Below, piece after piece: positions 1 through 6,153 of a DNA stretch of 14,313 nt (its first letter is position 1; each line of letters opens with the position of its first letter). Source of the stretch: Prolixibacteraceae bacterium. Its GTDB lineage: Bacteria; Bacteroidota; Bacteroidia; Bacteroidales; Prolixibacteraceae. The notes beneath the pieces are model-generated. The model did no database searches. It had not been told where the DNA came from and worked only from the letters and a program-made list of their open reading frames with translations. Both the position numbers and the translations under genes were made by a program. The stretch covers positions 1-14,313 of the forward strand of contig WRIQ01000004.1 of assembly GCA_009782655.1 (NCBI GenBank), written 5' to 3'.

Positions 1-567
1 AATCAAAATATCGAAAGTATGCCCTTGCTTTACATGTTCCAGTTCGTGATGCAGAATTCGTTGATGTCCCTCTGTGGATTCAAAATTCCGCCCCACAAAA
101 ACATATTTCCCGAAAGCAAACGGGGAGATTTCCTTATCGACTGACGCCAGATTATAGCCTTTTGTTTTTTCAATTTTGCTTTTTCTGACAAGCAGCCACA
201 GCCCGACGATGCGCACAAGGAATGAAAACAGGAAGACGGCGGTTCCAAAAAAATAGATGCCGATTATCAGCGTTGAAGATGTGATGGAACTTTCGATGGT
301 TTGGGAAACACCCTTTCCTGTAACGACCACTGTTTCGAGCAGAATGTATCTGGGAGTGACGGTAACTTCTTCGAGCATGAACGGTGTTGGCGACGAAAAA
401 ACGGGAATCCTGATGAATGGAATGGCCAACGAAAAAAACAGGGAGCCAAGCAGGTAAATTCTGTTTATCCTGAAAAAAGTCTCTCTGCGCAAAAATACCA
501 TGTAAATAAGCGCAAGAAAACTCAAACTTGTCCCCGACTCAATTAAGAGGTTTACCCAACTATTCAT
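1..567 (-). CDS. blaR1: BlaR1/MecR1-type M56 membrane zinc peptidase, C-terminus cut off by window edge
   Basis: The first 189 residues are present and the rest lies beyond base 1. By family this is an integral-membrane sensor protease whose zincin domain triggers removal of the partner BlaI/MecI repressor. Visible: hydrophobic segments at about residues 7-25, 37-53 and 98-127, then the zinc-protease motif HELEH at 174-178 (HExxH), the M56 signature. The start is the ATG at 567, inside the 3' end of blaI. The two frames overlap by 8 bases (560-567), which suggests translational coupling. The gene is longer than it looks at first because the ATG lies within the upstream gene. Whether the missing C-terminal part carries a penicillin-binding sensor domain, or a TonB-like or other domain as in many Bacteroidota M56 proteins, cannot be seen. 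Family assignment is firm; the signal sensed is unknown. Confidence 0.88.
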   Translation of the reverse strand, partial: MNSWVNLLIESGTSLSFLALIYMVFLRRETFFRINRIYLLGSLFFSLAIPFIRIPVFSSPTPFMLEEVTVTPRYILLETVVVTGKGVSQTIESSITSSTLIIGIYFFGTAVFLFSFLVRIVGLWLLVRKSKIEKTKGYNLASVDKEISPFAFGKYVFVGRNFESTEGHQRILHHELEHVKQGHTFDILI

Positions 568-961
568 TGTTGCTTCCGTCGTTTTCCAAATCGCGTTTTA
601 CATCGTTCATCAGTTCATCCAAATCGGCGATTGACAGATTGTCTTCGCGGGCAAAGAACGAAACCATTTCCTGAAATGAGTTGCTGAAATAATTCCCCAC
701 AAAATTTTTCATAAAACTATAAGTATAGTCTTTTTTCGAAACCAACGGAAAATATTCGTGTGTTTTGCCGTAGGCTTTGTGTCCCAAAAAGCCTTTTTGT
801 TCCAAAATGCGAATGATGGTGGAAACGGTGTTGTACGCAGGCTTTGGCTCCGGAATCAGTTCAATAACGTCTTTTACAAAGCCTCTCTCAATTTTCCACA
901 AAATTTGCATAATTTGCCCTTCAGCTCTTGTTAGCTCTCTGATTTTCATATCATTTTTCAT
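560..961 (-). CDS. blaI: BlaI/MecI-family winged-helix repressor
   Basis: A 133-residue protein of typical BlaI/MecI length. These repressors bind dyad operators as dimers and are inactivated by proteolysis through the M56 partner. Residues 8-70 form the winged-helix DNA-binding domain, with the family-typical stretch AYNTVSTIIRILEQKGFL at 42-59 and the wing HKAYGKTHEYFPLV at 61-74. Residues 80-125 form the dimerisation tail. Aligned by eye to staphylococcal MecI, whose scissile bond is N101-F102, the equivalent bond here is about F102-F103 (inferred). The start is the ATG at 961; an internal Met at residue 5 is possible. The gene follows the tonB-like gene after 186 bases without a convincing promoter of its own, and it overlaps blaR1 by 8 bases. 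The tandem dyads upstream of the tonB-like gene are its likely operator. Confidence 0.92.
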   Translation of the reverse strand: MKNDMKIRELTRAEGQIMQILWKIERGFVKDVIELIPEPKPAYNTVSTIIRILEQKGFLGHKAYGKTHEYFPLVSKKDYTYSFMKNFVGNYFSNSFQEMVSFFAREDNLSIADLDELMNDVKRDLENDGSNNE

Positions 962-1147
962 TGTAATTATTTATTAATTCAGGAAGAAACCTCAAGAATT
1001 TATTTTCGTGTTGACGGGGATTCCGTAACATTCCGCTTTTCTAAATTGCCAAACTATTGAGGCTCTTCCGCAAAAACCTGACTTGCTTGCCATAATAAAA
1101 AAATCAAGTAAATTTAATGATTAATCCTGTACGGCAAAATGAAACCT

Positions 1148-1699
1148 CTACTTTTTTAGTTTCAAAATTTTTCCAAGGCTGTCGGTTTTTGATACGTCAC
1201 CCTCCTCAACCAGTTTAAGAAGCCGCTCAGCCTTTGCCTTGTCAGTTTGATTCAATGTTTTTATTATTTCGCGAGCTTTGTCCAAATCGATTTGGGCGGG
1301 TGTATCGCCCGATAATTTATATACAATGGGAATCGAATACGAGACGGGCACCGCTTCGCCTTTATTGCGCCCCGGCTTCCACTTAGGCATGATTTTTACC
1401 ACGCGGAGCGCTTCGTTATCGAGCGTTGTTTCAACACCCCTCACAACTTTTGCATTGGTAATGCTGCCATCGGTGTCTACAATAAAACCGATGAAAACTT
1501 TCCCTGAAATACCTTTTTCGGCCGCTTCGGGCGGGTATACAAGATTATCTTCCAGAAATTTCATCAGCGCCGCCACTCCGCCGGGGAAGTCGGGCATTTC
1601 TTCGGAAAAAGTGAGCGCTTTAATTTGTTCCTGCGATGCCGCACTGAAAGGCATAACCGCCACAAGCGCAAATGTTAACAATAGCAATGTTCTTTTCAT
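1148..1699 (-). CDS. Exported TonB C-terminal-domain protein
   Basis: A 183-residue protein with a signal peptide (basic start, hydrophobic core at 4-18, plausible cleavage after SAAS near residue 23), then a TonB C-terminal domain at about 36-129. Recognisable family features are PDFPGG at the domain start, YPPEA at 55-59, the GKVFIGFIVDTDGSI strand-turn-strand, and a PKWKPG turn near 105-110 followed by the final strand VSYSIPIVYKL. The domain is followed by a charged helical tail of about 50 residues (GDTPAQ to the C-terminus) that is not part of TonB-C. It lacks the cytoplasmic start and proline-rich spacer of a true TonB, so it is probably a periplasmic protein that borrows the fold, as often seen near BlaR1/BlaI in Bacteroidota. 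It is the first gene of the operon, directly behind the dyad-covered promoter. Partner and function are unknown. Confidence 0.85.
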   Translation of the reverse strand: MKRTLLLLTFALVAVMPFSAASQEQIKALTFSEEMPDFPGGVAALMKFLEDNLVYPPEAAEKGISGKVFIGFIVDTDGSITNAKVVRGVETTLDNEALRVVKIMPKWKPGRNKGEAVPVSYSIPIVYKLSGDTPAQIDLDKAREIIKTLNQTDKAKAERLLKLVEEGDVSKTDSLGKILKLKK

Positions 1700-1754
1700 G
1701 ATCCAATTTTTTTAAGGTAAACCAATTTTCATTTTTCAAAAAAAATATTCGCCT

Positions 1755-1785
1755 CAAAGATAAAACTATTATATTAGTTTTAAAA
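1755..1785 (-). promoter_or_regulatory. Bacteroidota-type promoter of the tonB-like/blaI/blaR1 operon
   Basis: On the minus strand TATCTTTG (1755-1762) matches the -7 consensus TAnnTTTG exactly. Nineteen bases upstream is TTTT (1782-1785), a weak form of the -33 TTTG element. Initiation would fall near 1748, leaving a leader of about 50 bases before the ATG at 1699. The spacer and the -33 element lie inside the tandem dyads, so a bound repressor would block the promoter. Confidence 0.65.
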
Positions 1786-1801
1786 CTAAAATAATAGTTT
1801 T
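1762..1801. promoter_or_regulatory. Two abutting 20-bp dyads, probable BlaI operators
   Basis: Bases 1762-1781 and 1782-1801 each read AAAACTA-N6-TAGTTTT, so each is a 7-bp perfect inverted repeat around a 6-bp centre. The two copies touch without a gap and together form a near-perfect 40-bp palindrome. The 20-bp period puts both sites on the same helix face. They cover the -33 element and the spacer of the promoter and end at the -7 box. BlaI/MecI repressors bind dyads of about this size as dimers, and a BlaI homologue is encoded in the same operon, so autoregulation is the natural reading. The dyad is direct observation; the identity of the bound protein is inferred. Confidence 0.75.
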
Positions 1802-2125
1802 TTTATAAAAATTTTTATCGATTGAGGTATTATGCTGAAAATAATGAAAATAAGAGCGCAAATTTCATTGGCAGCGCAAACCCAACCAATGCCGGAACCA
1901 ACTGTATGCAGGCAGTATAATTTCTGTGCAATAGCAGAGCAACGGACGACAGTTTGGCGGCAAGTCTTTTTACTTTTCCTTCAATCTTTCATCTCGCCTA
2001 TAGGTCCAATAAAGCATCTGCGACAACACCATGAAGGACAGCAGCATACAAATCAAAATTCCGCCGACTATCATAATTTCCAGCGTTTTTTGAATTTCGA
2101 ACCCATGGCGGTGGAGAGGGCGGCT
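1802..2125. other. Spacer with little coding content
   Basis: Between the operator and the IS110 remnant I see only the 34-codon membrane frame (1970-2074) and, at 1862-1890, a stretch whose minus-strand reading (GGGTTTGCGCTGC...CAATGAA) resembles the spacer in front of the S41 gene. A plus-strand frame runs through the whole interval into the IS110 remnant, but its first 95 or so codons do not look like protein and overlap the membrane frame antisense. Confidence 0.4.
1970..2074 (-). CDS. Possible 34-residue single-pass membrane peptide, or C-terminal remnant of a larger gene
   Basis: An ATG at 2074 opens a 34-codon frame ending in TAA at 1970. About 18-20 hydrophobic residues (IVGGILICMLLSFMVL) are followed by a strongly basic tail, YRRDERLKEK, a classic single-span layout. 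The same frame stays open upstream of the ATG (FEIQKTLEI...) towards the IS110 remnant at about 2126, so this may be the surviving 3' end of a truncated membrane-protein gene rather than a complete small gene. I do not recognise the family. The segment shares the strand of the NADAR and S41 genes. No clear ribosome binding site. Confidence 0.3.
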   Translation of the reverse strand: MIVGGILICMLLSFMVLSQMLYWTYRRDERLKEK

Positions 2126-2431
2126 GGCTGGCGGCAGTTAGCCTGTTATGCCGGCGTGGCGCCATTCCCCCATCAATCGGGAACGAGCATACGCGGACGA
2201 AACAAAGTACATCCTTTGGCTGATAAAAAGTTGAAAAGTCTGCTCAATATGTGTGCTATTTGTGCAGTCAGGCACGACAAAGAACTGAAAACGTATTATG
2301 AACGAAAAGTCGCTGAAGGAAAGGCTAAAATGCTTGTAATAAATAATGTAAGAGCCAAATTGCTGGCGCGTGTGTTTGCTGTTATCAATCGAGGTACCCC
2401 GTTCGTGAACATGTATAAATTTGTAGCCTGA
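2126..2431 (+). pseudogene. 3' remnant of an IS110-family transposase
   Basis: About 101 codons match the C-terminal transposase_20 part of IS110-family enzymes: RQLACYAGVAPF, then SGTSIRGR, LADKKLKSLL, a YYERKVAEGK helix, and INNVRAKLLARVFAVINRGTPF near the end. The stop is TGA at 2429-2431. The N-terminal DEDD catalytic (RuvC-like) domain and the rest of the element, about two thirds of the usual 300-400 residues, are missing. Homology begins abruptly near base 2126, after unrelated sequence, so this is a decayed, truncated copy that cannot transpose. I could not identify an element terminus. In the IS110 family the guide (bridge) RNA lies in the non-coding ends, and nothing of it is recognisable here. 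Confidence 0.85.
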
Positions 2432-2518
2432 TTTTTAACTAAAATTATTTGGTGGTTATCATAGAATACCGCTCGTTGGGCGCAGGCATTTTGTTTTCCT
2501 TCTGTTCGAGTAAACATT

Positions 2519-3073
2519 TTATTCTTTGTTTGTTAAAATATCTCTGACTTCCATAAGAGCAAAGCCAAGTAAATTAAGTCCTTTCCAGCACTTGGGGTTT
2601 TCAATCTTTTCATTTTCTGCCGCTAAACCAGTTCCCCAAATTTTATCAACGGGACTTGCCTCTACTAAAACTTTGTCTTTTGTGCTAATCAAAAATTGCT
2701 TTAATTCTTGGTTCTGCTTAAATTTCTGCAAAGTTCCTTGTACAACAATTTCCATTCGTTTAGACACCCAAACTTCTTCCTTAAAATTACGAACTTGTCG
2801 CCCTAATGATTTTGCTTCTGTAGGCGATTTTGCCAAAATAATTTTTTGAAAAGTTTCTGTATCTCTAAATAAAAGTGCTTTTTGTGCCATCATCCAATGT
2901 TCGGCTGTATTGTATTTCACTCCCTCAACAGTAAATGGCGAAGTCCACCATTGGCTGAAACAAGATTGAGTTAAGTTGCCATTCTTGCTTTTTGGGTGTC
3001 CCCAGAAAAATATATACTTAAACTTTTTCCCTTTCTCAAAACTGCCAATTAACCAGTCTAAATTATACTTCAT
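2519..3073 (-). CDS. NADAR/YbiA-family N-glycosidase
   Basis: A 184-residue protein with near-complete coverage of the NADAR (YbiA, DUF1768) family. Landmarks in order: FSQWW at 39-43, SPFTVEGVKYNTAEHWMMAQKA at 45-66, LGRQVRNF at 90-97, KFKQN at 117-121, LVEASPVDKIWGTGL at 136-150 and WKGLNLLGFALMEVRD at 163-178. E. coli YbiA cleaves N-glycosidic bonds of early riboflavin intermediates, and other NADAR proteins remove ADP-ribose from guanine in DNA. Which substrate applies here cannot be told. The start is the ATG at 3073. The gene is more A+T-rich than its surroundings (bases 2521-2580 have 18 G/C of 60) and stands alone between an IS110 remnant and a broken S41 gene, so it is probably acquired. 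The protein itself looks intact. Confidence 0.9.
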   Translation of the reverse strand: MKYNLDWLIGSFEKGKKFKYIFFWGHPKSKNGNLTQSCFSQWWTSPFTVEGVKYNTAEHWMMAQKALLFRDTETFQKIILAKSPTEAKSLGRQVRNFKEEVWVSKRMEIVVQGTLQKFKQNQELKQFLISTKDKVLVEASPVDKIWGTGLAAENEKIENPKCWKGLNLLGFALMEVRDILTNKE

Positions 3074-3120
3074 CTCGTTTTTAAATTTCTAATTTTTCTG
3101 CTTTACTGTCCACCGCCGCA

Positions 3121-3131
3121 CTGTTGCACGC
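3121..3131 (+). repeat. Left copy of 11-bp perfect inverted repeat around the S41 gene
   Basis: The 11 bases CTGTTGCACGC here are the exact reverse complement of bases 4560-4570. The two copies enclose the frameshifted S41 gene. The repeat sits in the 69-base spacer between S41 and NADAR, which also shares a GTGC...TGGACA block with the spacer at 4529-4560. Confidence 0.55.
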
Positions 3132-3142
3132 TGGCATTTTTC

Positions 3143-4467
3143 CTATTTTATACTATTTTTCAGCACTTCTATCGCTTTGAGTTTGGCATTGGAATTGTCA
3201 ATCCCTGTTCCCATATTGGATAAAAAACTCGAAACCGTTTCGCGCACTTCAATATCAGGTAAAATTCCAACTCCGACCCATTCAGTTCCATCGGGGTAAG
3301 TATCTTTTAGGGTACAAATTCGTATTCCACCGCCGCCCGGAAGCGGAAACATAATTGGATTACCTGTACTTCCGCCACTTGGCGTACCGATAATAAGCCC
3401 TCTACTCATATTACGAAAACCAATACAAAAATTTTCCGCAGCGGAAAAGGTTCCTTCGTCAATAAGTACTGTTACAGGTTTGTTATAAATCAGTTTGTCT
3501 TTTACCGGTTGTCCACTCCAATCCTCGTTAGTGTACCACTCCATTGGAATACTCCATGAAGCAAAAGCTGGAATGTAGCGCGGGCTACTCAAATTCGACA
3601 TTCTGTAATTTTCATCTGTCAAATGAGATAAAACATATTCCGAATTTACGGTATTACCCCCTCCATTTCCTCGTATGTCAATGATTATGGCGTCGGTAGC
3701 GATAATTTTTTTATAAATTGAATCAAATTGTGCCGTGAAGTTTTCCTCCCAAAAATCTTTAATTTTCAATACACCGATATTACCATCCAATACGCTGAAA
3801 TCGAATAATGGCGTTCGTGGAGGAGGATTGTCCTCCCAAATAGGGCGGCTGAGCGTGCGTTCAAAAACTCTGTTGTTGTCATCTTTGAAAGTTAATTGAA
3901 TTGATTCCGTTTTGCCCATTACGGCTTCTCGACTATATGCAATTAGATTCGTACCTTGTTCCGTAGAGGAAGCAACAAAGGGTTTAATATTGGTTGAAAC
4001 ATATTCGTGAACATCTATTCCGTCGATTTTAACAATTTCCAATCCTCGTTTTATCCCAAGAGGTTCTAACACATCATTATGTACTCCGGTAATTATCATT
4101 TTTCCATCAATTAATTTGCTATAGATAGCAATCATTTTCCAATTGTACTGTGTACCCATGTCTCTACGTCTAAAATTAAAAAATATGTTTGTGTGTCCGT
4201 CTTGTAATGTTGCCACGAATCGCTGTAATTCCCGATAGTAATCAAAGACATTTGTTGTGGCAAGTACGTCGCTTGATATAAACTATCCCAATTAAAAGTT
4301 AATCTGTCAAAATACACAAAATTGTATTTGACTTTCGACCAACATTTCGACAAGCCGAAAATTTTTTCCGCGTCAGAAAGTGTACTTCCCTGCGAAACAG
4401 GTTGGTCTTGTCCGTAACCGCAATGTACAAACACACTGCACATTAAAAAGAAAATTATTTTTTTCAT
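3143..4467 (-). pseudogene. Secreted S41-family (tail-specific-like) peptidase, frameshifted
   Basis: The reading frame is split. Codons from the ATG at 4467 give a signal peptide (MKKIIFFLMCSVFVHCGYGQ) and the start of the mature protein to about P70 (4258-4260). The rest is in the next frame, entered near 4258, reading TTNVFDYYRELQRFVATLQDGHTN and running to the stop at 3143. The downstream part contains a PDZ-like stretch (GVHNDVLEPLGIKRGLEIVKIDG), the S41 core IDIRGNGGG and the catalytic serine in GTFSAAEN (codon 3443-3445). That frame has a TAG at 4283-4285, so the shift must lie between it and the DGHTN motif. One missing base restores a family-like protein of about 440 residues. A short protein from the GTG at 4216 would lack its export signal. 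Either a real mutation or a sequencing error; no slippery heptamer is evident. Confidence 0.8.
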
Positions 4468-4493
4468 CTGTTTTTACTTTTAAATTATATTTT

Positions 4494-4506
4494 GTTGTTA
4501 TACAAC
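4494..4506. repeat. Short palindrome in the S41 leader
   Basis: GTTGT-TAT-ACAAC is a perfect 5-bp inverted repeat with a 3-base centre, 27 bases upstream of the S41 ATG. It could be a small operator or part of a recombination-site-like structure. Evidence is the symmetry alone. Confidence 0.25.
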
Positions 4507-4559
4507 TACTTATCGTTTATTTTTATACTTCATTGTCCAACTGCACTGTAAACCCGCTT

Positions 4560-4570
4560 GCGTGCAACAG
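4560..4570 (-). repeat. Right copy of 11-bp perfect inverted repeat around the S41 gene
   Basis: The minus strand reads CTGTTGCACGC, identical to plus-strand bases 3121-3131. It is followed on the minus strand by AAGCGGGTTTACAGTGC and GGACAATGAAG, parts of which recur in the S41-NADAR spacer and at 1862-1890. Confidence 0.55.
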
Positions 4571-4572
4571 CT

Positions 4573-4599
4573 CAATTCCACGATTTTTCATCGTAATTG
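4573..4599 (-). terminator. Hairpin directly after the ADP-ribosylglycohydrolase-like gene
   Basis: Stem arms CAATT-ACGAT and ATCGT-(2-base bulge)-AATTG enclose a 5-base loop, immediately after the TGA stop at 4600-4602. There is no T-run behind it in the direction of transcription, so it is at best a weak terminator or a 3'-end stabilising structure. Confidence 0.3.
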
Positions 4600-6099
4600 T
4601 CAATTATTTTTGTAGGTTATTACTCTCCAAATATTCAAATCGGGACTGTCGGCAGCATTGAGCCATTTCAGTTTGAGTTCATGTTTTCCTTCGGGCAACC
4701 GGTATTTCCAGTATATTTCGGTTTTCCGGTTGGTGAAGTTATAAGGAAGTTTCATGGTTTCAACCTGTTTTCCGTCTATATAAACCTCAACAACAGCTTC
4801 ATAGCTTGCGAAACGGTTGTTGTCGTTCCTGCTAAAATCGCCGCACAGGACAATTCCCGTTCCTTCAAATTCGAAGGCGGTTTCTTCCGTTTTCGACAAT
4901 GCTTTCCCTTGCAAATTATCCCCAAGGTAACACTGTTCGAAATTTTGTTCCAACCGGACAGGATTCGGGTGTTGAACGGGGATTTTAACACATTTATCGT
5001 CAGTCGACCCCTGATTTCGTTCTATCATTTTCAGTGCATGTCCATAGCTCATTTTATACACGTCTTCCAGCGAAGTTTGCGTGAATGCGAAATTGAGATT
5101 TTCAACTTCGCGGAGGTTGCTCATCCATTTTTCGGGAATGCTGGCGTACCCGAACAGTGTTCCCAAGATACCGGCCGCCGTTGCCGGATTACAGTCGCTG
5201 TCTTGCCCGCAACGGGTCGATATATCCATTGTTTTGGCAAAATCGCCTTTGCCGTAGAGCAGTCCCATCACCACATAAGCCGCATTAATTTTCGCATCGA
5301 TATTAAACGCGTGAAAAACACCATCGGGACATCCGTTTTCCCTGCTCCACTTCTTTTCCACTTCTTCCCATGTTCGCTTCCAGTCGGGATATTGGGCGCA
5401 CCAATTTATCACATCGTGTATGCACTGATAAAAAGTGCTTTGCGGCGGAATTGCTCTGAGCGCTTCAACAACAACTTTCTCAACATCGTCATATACAAAA
5501 GCCAGACTGTACATGGCAGCTACATAAACGCCGCCGTACCAGCCATCACCTGAGTTCATGATGTGTCCTATTTTATCGCATATTTGCGAAGCCGCATTGG
5601 GCATAGCCGGAGCCATCAGGCCAGCAAAGTCGGCTTCTATTTGAAAATCGATACAATCGGCATGTGGATTATTCAGCCAAAATCCCGACTGGGGGGGCAT
5701 CGCGCCGTTGAGAATATTGTAACGCGCCGCCTGATTGGCGTGCCACAAGGGATATTCCGCTTTGGCAAAGGCCAGCGCAAAAGAATCGACGGGCGCATCC
5801 AATCCATATTTTTCAAAAACATCCACAAACGTCAGATCCATATAAATATCGTCGTAAAGTCCCGGCTGGTTGTCGAAAAACCATTTGATATATCCGTCGG
5901 GCCAAACAATTTCCACGCTGTCGGGGATTATTCGTCCCTGATAGCGAAACTCAGTAGGGCCGCCAAAAGTGCATCCGATGGTTTGTCCCGCCCATCCTCC
6001 TTTGATTTTGTCCATCAGTTGGTCATGAGTGAGGGTTACGGTTTCCGGCCGCGAACATGCCGACAACATCAACATAAAAACGAAAAACATCCGGTTCAT
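4600..6099 (-). CDS. ADP-ribosylglycohydrolase-family lipoprotein
   Basis: A 499-residue protein. The N-terminus MNRMFFVFMLMLSACS carries a lipobox (LSAC, C15), so the protein should be lipidated and face the periplasm or the cell surface. Residues about 25-365 form an ADP-ribosylglycohydrolase (PF03747-type) domain: GGWAGQTIGCTFGG at 34-47, an acidic metal-site segment DDIYMD at 83-88, HADCIDFQIEADFAGLMAP near 146-164, GDGWYGGVYVAAMYSLAF at 185-201 and GQDSDCNPATAAGILG at 298-313. The family hydrolyses N- or O-glycosidic bonds of ADP-ribose, but secreted Bacteroidota members have no established substrate. Residues about 370-499 look like a beta-sandwich accessory domain (VYIDGK, KHELKLKWL). 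It is the last gene of the HAD-AEC-ADPRH run, 54 bases after the permease stop. Start ATG 6099; ATG at codon 4 is an alternative. Confidence 0.85.
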   Translation of the reverse strand: MNRMFFVFMLMLSACSRPETVTLTHDQLMDKIKGGWAGQTIGCTFGGPTEFRYQGRIIPDSVEIVWPDGYIKWFFDNQPGLYDDIYMDLTFVDVFEKYGLDAPVDSFALAFAKAEYPLWHANQAARYNILNGAMPPQSGFWLNNPHADCIDFQIEADFAGLMAPAMPNAASQICDKIGHIMNSGDGWYGGVYVAAMYSLAFVYDDVEKVVVEALRAIPPQSTFYQCIHDVINWCAQYPDWKRTWEEVEKKWSRENGCPDGVFHAFNIDAKINAAYVVMGLLYGKGDFAKTMDISTRCGQDSDCNPATAAGILGTLFGYASIPEKWMSNLREVENLNFAFTQTSLEDVYKMSYGHALKMIERNQGSTDDKCVKIPVQHPNPVRLEQNFEQCYLGDNLQGKALSKTEETAFEFEGTGIVLCGDFSRNDNNRFASYEAVVEVYIDGKQVETMKLPYNFTNRKTEIYWKYRLPEGKHELKLKWLNAADSPDLNIWRVITYKNN

Positions 6100-6153
6100 G
6101 ATTTAATTATTAGCGGTTTTCGGATGGTAAAGTTAAGCAAAAAACATTTGATA

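Noticed and set aside
962..1147. Separate promoter for blaI
   Set aside because: TAGTTTGG near 1049-1056 resembles a -7 box with one mismatch, but there is no -33 element at a proper distance and no dyad like the one at 1762-1801.
1832..2125. Plus-strand open frame joined to the IS110 remnant, giving a 199-residue protein
   Set aside because: The first 95 or so codons have no transposase similarity and run antisense to a better membrane frame; only the part from about 2126 is transposase-derived.
4245..4285. Programmed -1 frameshift in the S41 gene
   Set aside because: No X-XXY-YYZ heptamer or following hairpin was seen; a plain indel is simpler.
4597..5553. Long plus-strand frame opposite the ADPRH gene
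   Set aside because: Shadow frame of the lipoprotein gene, with no domain pattern; the minus strand has complete family motifs.
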